From positions 51,445 through 115,444 of the forward strand of contig NZ_AYYZ01000002.1 of NCBI RefSeq assembly GCF_001435375.1: a stretch of DNA of 64,000 nucleotides. Reading direction: 5' to 3'. Position numbers and translations under genes: made by a program. The notes beneath the pieces are model-generated. The model saw only the letters and a list, made by a program, of their open reading frames with translations, ran no database searches and was not told the origin of the DNA. This DNA comes from Ligilactobacillus araffinosus DSM 20653. Its GTDB lineage: Bacteria > Bacillota > Bacilli > Lactobacillales > Lactobacillaceae. Of the stretch, positions 1 through 8,402 are shown piece after piece. Numbering within the stretch: the stretch's first letter is position 1; every line of letters begins with the position of its first letter.

Positions 1-979
1 ATCTTCTTCAAGTTTATCAGATGAAGAAGATGGAAAAGTCGTTACCCGGAGTTTTTCATCTTTGAGTTCAACAGCGAATCGCTCTTCACGGTCTTCGAGC
101 TCATCATCTCATGGAAAAGAAATTATCATTGATTACGGGCCGGGACAAGAGTCTTCCTCTTCAGTAAACTCGAAGTCAAGTCCGAGTTCATCACTTATTT
201 CTGCATCAAGTACGGATAAAGATCCTCATCGTCATTCGGGCTGGTGTTCAGAAAAATCAACCAGTCGGAGTAATTGTTCATCTTCAGTGAGGGAAAATGG
301 GCACCATTCGCGCAGAAGTATCATTATCGTTGTTCCGGTTCCTGAACCAGGACCGGTAAAGGAAAACTCGCTTTCAATTAATTTAAATCATTCTTCATCA
401 ATGTTAAAGGTTCCGGCAAAGATCGATCATTCTTCAAAGAAATTGCCAAATGTTTCCAAAAAGGTAAAACCAGCGCACAAGAATACTAAGACAAAAGATG
501 AGCCTGCAAAGGCCAAAACAGTCAAAGCAGTTAAAACGAATGTCAAGGTTGAATCGCATTTGGCGTGGAAGGAAAGCGTTGCTGGTTTGCCAAAGAAACA
601 AGCAACCAAGAGTGCTGTTTGGCAGGTTTCACAGCAAAATGGCAGTCTTCATTTGAATCCACAACAGATTCGATCATTAAAGCATGAGATGCATTTTTCA
701 AATTCAAAAGCAGCTGAGGCTGTAAAGAAGTTGGATACATCAGCGCTTCATGGGACAATCCATGGATCAGCGGCAACTCCAAACAATTCAAAGCAAGGAT
801 TGACGCTGAAACATTGGAATGCGGCTCATCCGGGTTCAAATGTTCGCCGGATCACATTACCGATTCAAGGTATTTTACCAGCAACCCGGATGGATTCGTA
901 TACTTGGGTATACAGTCTAGTGGGGTTAGCAATTATGATCGTTTCAGGAAGAGCATTCTTTTCAAAGAAACGAAAATAA
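1..979 (+). CDS. Ser-rich surface protein, 5' truncated, degenerate sorting signal
   Basis: The reading frame is open from the left edge (frame starting at base 2), so only the C-terminal part of about 325 codons is present. A TTG at 62 is only an internal codon. The visible part is rich in Ser in its first third and in Lys/Ala/Val in the middle, as in the low-complexity stalk of a wall-anchored protein. The C-terminus has the layout of a sortase signal: LPATR (bases 875-889), a hydrophobic stretch of about 20 residues, then a KKRK tail. The glycine of LPXTG is replaced by arginine, so covalent anchoring is doubtful and the protein may stay in the membrane. No enzymatic domain is visible. Function unknown; role as a surface protein is inferred. 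Confidence 0.75.
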   Translation, partial: SSSSLSDEEDGKVVTRSFSSLSSTANRSSRSSSSSSHGKEIIIDYGPGQESSSSVNSKSSPSSSLISASSTDKDPHRHSGWCSEKSTSRSNCSSSVRENGHHSRRSIIIVVPVPEPGPVKENSLSINLNHSSSMLKVPAKIDHSSKKLPNVSKKVKPAHKNTKTKDEPAKAKTVKAVKTNVKVESHLAWKESVAGLPKKQATKSAVWQVSQQNGSLHLNPQQIRSLKHEMHFSNSKAAEAVKKLDTSALHGTIHGSAATPNNSKQGLTLKHWNAAHPGSNVRRITLPIQGILPATRMDSYTWVYSLVGLAIMIVSGRAFFSKKRK

Positions 980-1089
980 TAATTGAATTTTAAAATAAAA
1001 AATGAAATAATAATTCGTAAAGCAAAATAAAGGATGTCAGTGAGCATTCATTTTACAACATAGACGAATAATAAATATTTAGCTAATTA

Positions 1090-1130
1090 ATCGGACTATT
1101 GGATTTGAATGCCAGTAGTCCGATTTTTTA
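1090..1130 (+). terminator. Rho-independent terminator or attenuator before codB
   Basis: A 13-bp stem (1090-1102 with 1112-1124, one G-T wobble) and a 9-nt loop are followed by TTTTTTA. It lies 110 bp after the surface-protein stop and only 21 bp before the codB ATG. It may end the upstream transcript, but with no room for a promoter between hairpin and codB it could also be an attenuator in the codB leader. Confidence 0.8.
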
Positions 1131-1151
1131 ATGAGAAAGGATGGTTAATTA

Positions 1152-2522
1152 ATGAAAAAACAGAAGGTGTATCCGATTGAACAGATTCCGATTGAGAACC
1201 GGCATATGTCATGCTGGGATATGTTTGCAACGTGGATCGGTGCGAATGCAAATAATGGCACGTGGTACATTGGCGGGGTTGTTGCTGCGTGCGGCCTTGT
1301 GCTTGCAACGAAAGTTTTAATTGCATCCTCTGTGTTGTCATATATTTTACTTTCGCTTGTTGGTTTAATGGGATACATTACCGGCATTAGCACAATGGCA
1401 TTGACCCGCAGTTCATTTGGAATTCGTGGCAGTTACGTGCCATCGGTGATCAATGTGATTCAGTTTGTCGGTTGGACAGCGGTAAATACTTTTATTGCGG
1501 CAACATCGTTAAGTATTCTCTTCCATGATTTCTTTGGCTGGAAGACGTATAATGCAACTTCAAATACGGGAATTTTCGGCGTGATTGTCGGAGTGTTAGT
1601 AATGAGTGTCTTGCACCTGATCAGTGTTTCAATGGGAGAACGCTCAGTCCAAATTATCGAACGGATTGGAATCATCTTTGTAATCGGTTTTGTGATCTGG
1701 GAATCGATCGTTGTTTTCCGGACGGTTTCATTTCACCAACTGGTAACCTGGGTTGTTCCGCATTCAGAACAATTGAAAACTGGGCATGCAATGGATATTT
1801 TAGCGGCCTTTAACCTTGCCTGGGTCACAGCCGGTGCTGATTTTACCCGGTTTACGGCCAAGAAAGGGGCAGCAACGCACGCTTCATTCTGGGGTGCCCT
1901 GATTGGCGTTCTGTGGTTTGCATTGATCGGGGTCGTTTCCACGATCAGCATTGCGATTACATCAGGTCAATTCAATCCGAATAATTCTGATCCAAGTACG
2001 ATTGCAAATAAGCTTGGATTAGGGATATTAGCGATGATCGTCATTGTTTTAACAAGTATGACAGCAAATGCAGCCAACTTGATGGCAGCGGCCTCGGCGT
2101 TAAATAACCTTTTCCATAAAATCAAATTACGCAAGGCATTATGGATCGTTACGATTCTTGCTACCTTTGTAACGTTTATTCCGTTGATTGTTGGCAGTTT
2201 CTTGGATACATTTGAGGCGTTCTTGAATTACATTGGCATGATCTTAGGACCGATGATTGGCATTATGATTACCGATTTCTATGTAGTTCACCATCAACAA
2301 TACGAAATTGATGAATTAACAAAGGTTAACGGGAAGAATTGGTATCATGGCGGAGTTAATTACTTTGCCTTTGCGGTATGGATTATAGGAATTGTAATTT
2401 ACAATTTTCTTCAACATGTGCCAGTGATCATGAATGTTACGGGGGCAACCTTTATTGCAATGATCATTAGTGGACTTTTATATGGAATTGGACAGCAGTG
2501 GATTTTAAAGAAAAGAGGATAA
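1152..2522 (+). CDS. codB: Cytosine/purine permease, NCS1 family (CodB-like)
   Basis: A 456-residue, very hydrophobic protein with about 12 membrane segments. NCS1 transporters import nucleobases with H+ or Na+. The conserved N-terminal region (WDMFATWIGANAN, residues about 23-35) and the length fit the CodB/cytosine permease group. The ATG follows a GAGAAAGG ribosome site. The cytosine deaminase gene starts 6 bp after its stop, so the pair probably imports cytosine and converts it to uracil for pyrimidine salvage. Substrate is inferred from this neighbour. Confidence 0.88.
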   Translation: MKKQKVYPIEQIPIENRHMSCWDMFATWIGANANNGTWYIGGVVAACGLVLATKVLIASSVLSYILLSLVGLMGYITGISTMALTRSSFGIRGSYVPSVINVIQFVGWTAVNTFIAATSLSILFHDFFGWKTYNATSNTGIFGVIVGVLVMSVLHLISVSMGERSVQIIERIGIIFVIGFVIWESIVVFRTVSFHQLVTWVVPHSEQLKTGHAMDILAAFNLAWVTAGADFTRFTAKKGAATHASFWGALIGVLWFALIGVVSTISIAITSGQFNPNNSDPSTIANKLGLGILAMIVIVLTSMTANAANLMAAASALNNLFHKIKLRKALWIVTILATFVTFIPLIVGSFLDTFEAFLNYIGMILGPMIGIMITDFYVVHHQQYEIDELTKVNGKNWYHGGVNYFAFAVWIIGIVIYNFLQHVPVIMNVTGATFIAMIISGLLYGIGQQWILKKRG

Positions 2523-2528
2523 TGATCG

Positions 2529-3764
2529 ATGTTAATTAAAAACGTTAAGTTAGCGGAAAAAAATGAGAATGTCGATTTGCGAATCGAAGATGGAAAATTT
2601 ATCGCGATTCAAGCGGAATTAAAACCGAATGAAAATGAACAGGTGATTGACGGAAATGGAAACTTAGTTTTACCTCCGTACATAGACTCACACGTTCACT
2701 TGGATACAACTATGACGGCTGGTCAGCCACGTTGGAACGAGACTGGGACGTTATTTGAAGGGATCAACATTTGGTCTGAACGCAAAGAAACGTTATCAAT
2801 TGAAGATGTTAAGGAACGGGCTAAAAAGGCAATTCGGCGGCAAGTTGCAAATGGAATTCAGATTGTGCGAAGTCATGTGGATGTAACCGATCCGCAATTA
2901 ACGGCTTTAAAGGCATTGCTTGAAGTTAAGGAAGAAATGCAGGATATTGTAGAATTGCAATTGGTTGCCTTTCCGCAAGAAGGAATTTTATCATTTCCGC
3001 ATGGAAAAGAGTTGATGGAAGAAGCCGTTAAGATGGGCGTGGATGCGCTAGGCGGTATTCCTCATTATGAATTTACCCGTGAATACGGGGTTGAATCATT
3101 GCATTTTATTGCTGATTTGGCTGCTAAAAATGACTTATTGATCGATGTTCACTGTGATGAAATTGATGATCCGCAAGCGCGGGGATTGGAAACCTTAGCA
3201 ACTTTGGCCTATGAAACTGGATTGGGCGACAAAGTAACTGCCAGTCACACAACGGCGATGGGATCATACAACGATGCCTATACGTTCAAATTATTTAAGC
3301 TGCTTAAACTTTCGCATATTAATTTTGTTGCTAATCCATTGGTTAATACGCATTTAGGCGGTCGGTTCGATACATATCCTAAACGGCGGGGAATGACCCG
3401 CGTTAAGGAATTACGGGATGCTGGAATCAATGTTTCGTTTGGGGAGGATGACATTAAAGATCCATGGTATCCAATGGGTGACGGCAATATGCTTGACCCG
3501 GTATATATGGGAATGGTCGTTGGTCATATGATGGGCTATACTGAATTGAAAAATGCTTATCAGTTTGTCACGACGAATGCGGCCAAAACATTGCATATTA
3601 CCGATCATTATGGCATTGAAGTTGGTAAACCAGCAAACTTCTTGATCGTTAATGGTCCAAATTTCTATGATGTACTAAATCAACATGCTGAAGTTTTATA
3701 TTCAGTTCGAAATGGAAAAGTTTTAGTTGAAACTCAACCTAAAAATGTGCATCTTAATTTCTAA
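2529..3764 (+). CDS. codA: Cytosine deaminase
   Basis: A 411-residue amidohydrolase-superfamily enzyme that hydrolyses cytosine to uracil and ammonia. Metal-binding signatures are in order: HVH at residues 55-57, then DVHCDE, SHTTAM, and the C-terminal SFGEDDIKDPW with the catalytic-type Asp. The segment LDTTMTAGQPRWNETGTL is characteristic of bacterial CodA. The length matches the roughly 420-residue family. It is translationally close to codB (6 bp gap), so the two form a salvage operon. Confidence 0.92.
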   Translation: MLIKNVKLAEKNENVDLRIEDGKFIAIQAELKPNENEQVIDGNGNLVLPPYIDSHVHLDTTMTAGQPRWNETGTLFEGINIWSERKETLSIEDVKERAKKAIRRQVANGIQIVRSHVDVTDPQLTALKALLEVKEEMQDIVELQLVAFPQEGILSFPHGKELMEEAVKMGVDALGGIPHYEFTREYGVESLHFIADLAAKNDLLIDVHCDEIDDPQARGLETLATLAYETGLGDKVTASHTTAMGSYNDAYTFKLFKLLKLSHINFVANPLVNTHLGGRFDTYPKRRGMTRVKELRDAGINVSFGEDDIKDPWYPMGDGNMLDPVYMGMVVGHMMGYTELKNAYQFVTTNAAKTLHITDHYGIEVGKPANFLIVNGPNFYDVLNQHAEVLYSVRNGKVLVETQPKNVHLNF

Positions 3765-3799
3765 TTATTTCCAAAAAGCTTTAAATTTTTTGAGAAATC

Positions 3800-3828
3800 T
3801 TGACAAAGCAAGCAAGATTATCAATAAT
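3800..3828 (+). promoter_or_regulatory. Promoter for glf
   Basis: TTGACA (3800-3805), a 17-bp spacer and AATAAT (3823-3828) lie about 60 bp upstream of the glf start. No terminator-like hairpin is obvious between codA and glf. Confidence 0.6.
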
Positions 3829-3888
3829 TACTTAGTATTACATTAGTCTTGATAAGTGAAAAAACAATAACGAAGGAGATTTAACTCA

Positions 3889-5004
3889 ATGACAAATTAT
3901 TTAGTTGTTGGTGCCGGCCTTTTTGGCGCAACATTTGCTCATGAAGCAGCTAAACGCGGTCACAAAGTTCACGTAATCGAAAAACGGGACCACATCGCAG
4001 GTAATATTTATACAAAGGAAGTTGATGGAATTCAAGTTCATCAATATGGAGCTCACATTTTCCATACTTCAAAGAAGGAAATTTGGGACTATGTAAACCA
4101 GTTTGCTGAATTTAACCGTTACACAAACAGCCCAATTGCAAACTTCCATGGCGAAATTTACAACATGCCATTTAACATGAATACTTTCAACAAGCTTTGG
4201 GGCGTAATCACACCTGAAGAAGCTGAAAAGAAAATTGAAGAACAACGGGCAGTCTTGAACGGCAAGCGGCCAGAAAACTTGGAAGAACAAGCTATCTCAC
4301 TTGTTGGAACGGACATTTACAAGAAGCTTGTTAAGGAATATACTGAAAAACAATGGGGTCGGGATGCAAAGGAACTACCACCGTTCATCATCAAGCGGCT
4401 CCCAGTTCGGTTTACATACGATAACAATTATTTTAACGATACATATCAAGGAATTCCAATCGGCGGTTACACGCAAATCGTTGAGAAGATGTTAGATGAT
4501 GACAATATCACGGTTGAAACAAACACCGACTTCTTCGACAAGAAGAATGAATACTTGAAGGATTACGATAAGGTCGTTTTCACCGGAATGATCGATCAGT
4601 TCTTTGACTACAAGTTAGGTGAATTGGAATACCGGAGCTTGCGATTTGAAACCGAGGAACTCGATGTTGACAATTATCAAGGAAATGCCGTTGTTAACTA
4701 TACAGATAAGGAAACGCCTTACACTCGGATCATTGAACACAAGCACTTTGAATTTGGGAGGGGTGACAAGGGTAAGACAGTCATTACCAAGGAATACCCT
4801 GCAACATGGCACCGTGGTGACGAGCCATACTACCCAATCAATGATTCCAAGAACAACGCATTGTACAAGAAGTACGTTGAACTTGCTCAAAACGAAGCTG
4901 ACAATGTCATCTTTGGCGGTCGGTTAGGTCAATACCGTTACTACAATATGGACCAAGTTATTGGTGCTGCTTTAGTAACTGTCGAACAAGAATTTGGAAA
5001 ATAA
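3889..5004 (+). CDS. glf: UDP-galactopyranose mutase
   Basis: A 371-residue flavoenzyme that interconverts UDP-galactopyranose and UDP-galactofuranose, the donor for galactofuranose in surface polysaccharides. The N-terminus carries the FAD-binding GxGxxG motif (residues 8-13), followed by HVIEKRDHIAGN and QYGAHIFHTS, which are typical of Glf. The C-terminal GRLGQYRYYNMDQVI is also conserved in the family. It has a strong ribosome site (GAAGGAGA). The next gene is a polysaccharide-type flippase. No glycosyltransferases are nearby, so the polymer using UDP-Galf must be encoded elsewhere. Confidence 0.95.
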   Translation: MTNYLVVGAGLFGATFAHEAAKRGHKVHVIEKRDHIAGNIYTKEVDGIQVHQYGAHIFHTSKKEIWDYVNQFAEFNRYTNSPIANFHGEIYNMPFNMNTFNKLWGVITPEEAEKKIEEQRAVLNGKRPENLEEQAISLVGTDIYKKLVKEYTEKQWGRDAKELPPFIIKRLPVRFTYDNNYFNDTYQGIPIGGYTQIVEKMLDDDNITVETNTDFFDKKNEYLKDYDKVVFTGMIDQFFDYKLGELEYRSLRFETEELDVDNYQGNAVVNYTDKETPYTRIIEHKHFEFGRGDKGKTVITKEYPATWHRGDEPYYPINDSKNNALYKKYVELAQNEADNVIFGGRLGQYRYYNMDQVIGAALVTVEQEFGK

Positions 5005-5025
5005 TTGATTTGAAAATAAAATTAA

Positions 5026-5064
5026 GGAAGAGAGTAGGTGGGCTTACCGCGCTCTCTTCTTTTA
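5026..5064 (+). terminator. Terminator between glf and the flippase gene
   Basis: Perfect 8-bp arms (GAAGAGAG 5027-5034 with CTCTCTTC 5052-5059) are followed by TTTTA. The flippase start codon is only 12 bp further, so read-through or a promoter inside the hairpin region must drive that gene. Confidence 0.65.
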
Positions 5065-5075
5065 TAGGTGATTAG

Positions 5076-6494
5076 ATGAAAGTTTTAAAGAATTACTTAT
5101 ATAATGCTGGGTACCAGATTTTGGCCTTGATTGTACCGTTGATTACGGCACCGTACATCAGCCGTGTTCTTCATCCGGCGGGGGTTGGGTACAATGCATA
5201 TACCAACTCAATTATTCAGTATTTCGTATTGATGGCTGATTTAGGGATTGCGATGTATGGTCAACGGGAAATTGCCTATGTGCGTGAAGATCCGAAGAAA
5301 ATGTCGCAAACGTTCTGGGAAATTCAATGCTTGAAGTTCTTTACAACGACATTTGCGTATTTTGTATTCGTAATTTTTCTGCATGTTTATGATCGTTATA
5401 CGATTTTTTTATGGATTCAATCATTGAATGTTATTGGAGCCGCTCTTGACGTATCATGGTTATATCAAGGGGTTGAGGACTTTAAACGAACCGTATTACG
5501 AAATACATTAGTTAGATTATTGACGTTAGCATTAATTTTTATTTTAATTAAAAAGCCAAGCGATGTAGGCCTTTATATTTTTATTAATGCATTTTCTAAT
5601 GTGCTAGGAAACTTAACTTTATGGCCACATTTGCGAAAAATGCTTGTTCCAATAAAGTTCACGTCAATTCATATTTGGCATCATTTATGGCCGACAATTG
5701 GTTTATTTATTCCGCAGATTGCAACGTCAGTTTATTTGCAACTGAATAAAACAATGCTTGGGGTTATGATGGGAACTAAATATTCCGGATTTTATCAAAA
5801 TTCTGATAACTTAGTTAAAATGGTTTTATCACTAGCTACGTCTTTAGGTACAGTAATGTTACCGCATATGTCGGCGGCGTTTGTGAAAGGCGATAAAGAA
5901 AAGATGCATCAAATGTTATATAAATCATTTGATATTCTTTCAATTTTAGCATTTGCAATGACGTTTGGAATTGCAGCAATTTCAACGAATCTAGCCCCCT
6001 TTTTCTATGGGAAAGGGTTCTGGCCGGTTGGTCCTGCAATGATGATCGAATCACTAGTTATTATTTTAATTGCTTGGAGTAATACAATTGGAAGACAGTA
6101 TCTTGTTCCAACTAATCAAGTAAAGAAATTTACAACTTCAATTGTCTTAGGCGCTGTTTTTAACTTTGTAGCAAACTTTATTTTTATTGATTTTTGGGGA
6201 CTTAATGGAGCAATGTGGGCAACGGTCGCTTCAGAGGCGGTGGTGACTGGTTATCAAATGTGGGCCGTACGTAAGCAAATTCACTTTACGGAAATGTTTA
6301 AAAATACATTTAAGTATTTAGTTGCTGGCGTTGTAATGTTTATTCCCGTTTATTTAATGAATATTAAACTGCATACAAGTATAATTACTTTGGCGTTAGA
6401 AGTGATCACCGGGGTCATTATTTATATAGTAATGATTTTAATCTTAAAACCCACAAGTTTGGATTTTATTTTTAAAATGGTAAAGAAAAAGTAG
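5076..6494 (+). CDS. Polysaccharide flippase, Wzx/MOP family
   Basis: A 472-residue membrane protein with about 12-14 hydrophobic segments. The start NYLYNAGYQILALIVPLITAPYISRVL is typical of the oligosaccharide flippases of the MOP superfamily, which move lipid-linked repeat units across the membrane. Conserved G-x-GxxxY-type segments and a positively charged C-terminus (KMVKKK) fit the family. It follows glf by 71 bp, so export of a galactofuranose-containing unit is a reasonable inference. The specific substrate cannot be read from the sequence. Confidence 0.87.
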   Translation: MKVLKNYLYNAGYQILALIVPLITAPYISRVLHPAGVGYNAYTNSIIQYFVLMADLGIAMYGQREIAYVREDPKKMSQTFWEIQCLKFFTTTFAYFVFVIFLHVYDRYTIFLWIQSLNVIGAALDVSWLYQGVEDFKRTVLRNTLVRLLTLALIFILIKKPSDVGLYIFINAFSNVLGNLTLWPHLRKMLVPIKFTSIHIWHHLWPTIGLFIPQIATSVYLQLNKTMLGVMMGTKYSGFYQNSDNLVKMVLSLATSLGTVMLPHMSAAFVKGDKEKMHQMLYKSFDILSILAFAMTFGIAAISTNLAPFFYGKGFWPVGPAMMIESLVIILIAWSNTIGRQYLVPTNQVKKFTTSIVLGAVFNFVANFIFIDFWGLNGAMWATVASEAVVTGYQMWAVRKQIHFTEMFKNTFKYLVAGVVMFIPVYLMNIKLHTSIITLALEVITGVIIYIVMILILKPTSLDFIFKMVKKK

Positions 6495-6525
6495 TTTTGC
6501 AGCACTTAAAGGTATTAATCTTTTA

Positions 6526-6555
6526 GTCAAGCTTAAATTTAAGGCTTGGCTTTTT
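6526..6555 (+). terminator. Terminator after the flippase gene
   Basis: GTCAAGC (6526-6532) pairs with GCTTGGC (6544-6550), with weaker inner TAA/TTA pairing, then TTTTTAATTTT. Confidence 0.65.
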
Positions 6556-6678
6556 AATTTTGATTAATTTATTTTTTGCCGTATCTATAAAATAATTTTA
6601 TTGGATAGTAATTATTACTTTATATTAATTAATTTAGTGTTATCATACTTTACGAAATATTTTTTAGGAGATGTTAAT

Positions 6679-7767
6679 ATGAACTTTTATCAACTATTGC
6701 AATTAGGACCGCAACAGTTGAAACAACAAATATTAGAAGAAAAAGATTTACATCGGCGAAATTACTTAAGGTTTATTCTTTTTTTTAGAAGCTTTTTAAT
6801 TGTATGTTTTGCATTGATCTTTGTAATTGGAGCCACGCTACTTTTTGGGAAGGGCAATTCAAGTGTAGCAGTCGGCTTTTTCTGTCTGTTACTTCAATCA
6901 AGGTTTGTAAATTACGGCTATAACATCTTTTCTAGTATATTTAACATGTTTTTGATCAGTGTAATTGTGGCATTTGATAGTTTATTGGCTCCTAAAGCTA
7001 ATCCTTTTTTAGGATTCGTTCTTAATTTTGGATTTTTGTTATTCATTATTTTTGTAACTTGTGATAATCCAAAAATGGGAAATGTTGCTGTTTACGTGGA
7101 TACCTATTTGTTTTCAACATTTTTGCCTCCTCAAAACATAAGAGAAGTCCATTTAAGATTTATTGAAGTTGCCATTGGTTTTGTGATTTGCAGTATTATT
7201 TTTATTGTCCATCATGCTAATCAAAATAAAGATGTAAAGTTTAGAGACGTTTTAAAACATTTTTCTTTAAAGAATAAGGTCACCCAGTGGCAATTAAGGT
7301 TAGCATTTGGAATTAGCTTGGTGTTGTTTATTGGACAATTTTGCAAACTTCCGCGTTATTTTTGGTTAGGAATATCAGCACTTTCGATTTTATCGATATA
7401 TGAGCCTGAAAGTAAAAAAATTCGGCATGTTAATATTAACAACCGGGTTTTAGAGAGAATATTTGGGATTGTAATTGGCTCATTGCTGTTTGGTGTAATT
7501 TATACGATTTTCCCGGCAAAGTTTAATATTTTAATTGGACCATTAGGTGGACTTTTTGTTGGCTTTTCAGCAACATATCGCTGGTCAACAGTTTTCAACT
7601 GTTTAGGGGCATTGATGATGGCAACATCTCTATATGGTGCGAATGCAAGTATTATTTTGAGAATTTTTAATAACATTTTAGGATGTATAGTAACAGTTAT
7701 TTTTATGCTAGTAATAAAAAAGTTGGTTGCTTTTTATCAGAAAGGACATACTAATTCTAAAGTCTAA
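6679..7767 (+). CDS. FUSC/aromatic-acid-exporter-like membrane protein
   Basis: I place the start at the ATG at 6679 because AGGAG (6666-6670) sits 8 bp upstream; the TTG at 6601 in the same frame has no ribosome site. The 362-residue product has two blocks of membrane segments separated by a polar stretch, with duplicated topology. This resembles FUSC/YccS-type and aromatic acid exporter proteins. The motif KLPRYFWLGISALSI resembles the RxYW start of the second FUSC half. Codon use is more A+T rich than in glf. Substrate unknown. Confidence 0.6.
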   Translation: MNFYQLLQLGPQQLKQQILEEKDLHRRNYLRFILFFRSFLIVCFALIFVIGATLLFGKGNSSVAVGFFCLLLQSRFVNYGYNIFSSIFNMFLISVIVAFDSLLAPKANPFLGFVLNFGFLLFIIFVTCDNPKMGNVAVYVDTYLFSTFLPPQNIREVHLRFIEVAIGFVICSIIFIVHHANQNKDVKFRDVLKHFSLKNKVTQWQLRLAFGISLVLFIGQFCKLPRYFWLGISALSILSIYEPESKKIRHVNINNRVLERIFGIVIGSLLFGVIYTIFPAKFNILIGPLGGLFVGFSATYRWSTVFNCLGALMMATSLYGANASIILRIFNNILGCIVTVIFMLVIKKLVAFYQKGHTNSKV

Positions 7768-7771
7768 TAAA

Positions 7772-7806
7772 AAATTCCACGACTTAATAGTCATGGAATT
7801 TTTTTA
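7772..7806 (+). terminator. Terminator after the FUSC-like gene
   Basis: A 12-bp stem with one mismatch (7772-7783 with 7790-7801), a 6-nt loop and a T run, placed 5 bp after the stop codon. Confidence 0.8.
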
Positions 7807-7992
7807 ATTATGTAAAGCAATTAATTTCATGGCTATGAAAAGCCAGAAATAGTCGTATATGATTCGAATAGTCAAATTGTTAAGAGATATTAAAAATAAT
7901 AAATAAAAGATATTTATGGGGGGATTTGTATTTTAGATGTTACAATAATCTTGAGTGATTTATTCAATCAAAACAAATCTAGGGGAATTTTA

Positions 7993-8324
7993 ATAAAATT
8001 AAAAAGAGGTATTTTTTGTCTCTAGCATATCAGTTGTCTGTGTAAGCAGTAGTAAAGTTAGATACGGTAGTAGCCTTTAGCGGTTACAGGAAGTTCATCA
8101 AAGATGATTCAATTTACAATTTTAAATAACTCATCATCAGCAGTAAATCAGGTTCAAGCAGCAAAGTATCAAGCAAGAAGGCTGTTGTAACAGGCGCACG
8201 TCATAATAGTGAATCAGAAAAAGTTTTAGGTTATAGTCATGGAATTTCACAAACTAGTGAAGCCACAGCTGCATTATAATTCTTTGGGCAACAGCAGGAG
8301 CAATCATATGGAAACGCAACTAAG
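7993..8324 (+). pseudogene. Decayed gene for a small sortase-anchored, Ser-rich surface protein
   Basis: No intact frame spans this interval, but the parts of a surface protein are recognisable in shifting frames. There is a ribosome site AGGGG (7981-7985) before an ATA where an ATG would be expected (7993). A KLKRGIF start is followed, after frame changes, by a hydrophobic LSVVCVSS-like export segment. A Ser/Lys-rich linker follows, then ISQTSEATAAL (ending in a stop at 8278) and, in another frame, ILWATAGAIIWKRN with a stop at 8322. The last two pieces join into a C-terminal sorting signal in which LPQTG has decayed to ISQTS. At least three frame disruptions and the lost start indicate a dead gene. 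The 186 bp before it (7807-7992) show no gene. Confidence 0.65.
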
Positions 8325-8402
8325 ATAGTTAATTAAAATAGTAAGAAAAAGGACATAGTCGGTTAGCTACATCTTTTTTGTATTCTTTAAAAATAGAGAA
8401 AA

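Noticed and set aside
543..839. 98-codon minus-strand frame
   Set aside because: It lies wholly opposite the Ser-rich protein, with no ribosome site or recognisable sequence.
62..979. TTG at 62 as a gene start
   Set aside because: The frame is open to the window edge with the same Ser-rich composition and there is no ribosome site before the TTG, so the gene is simply truncated.
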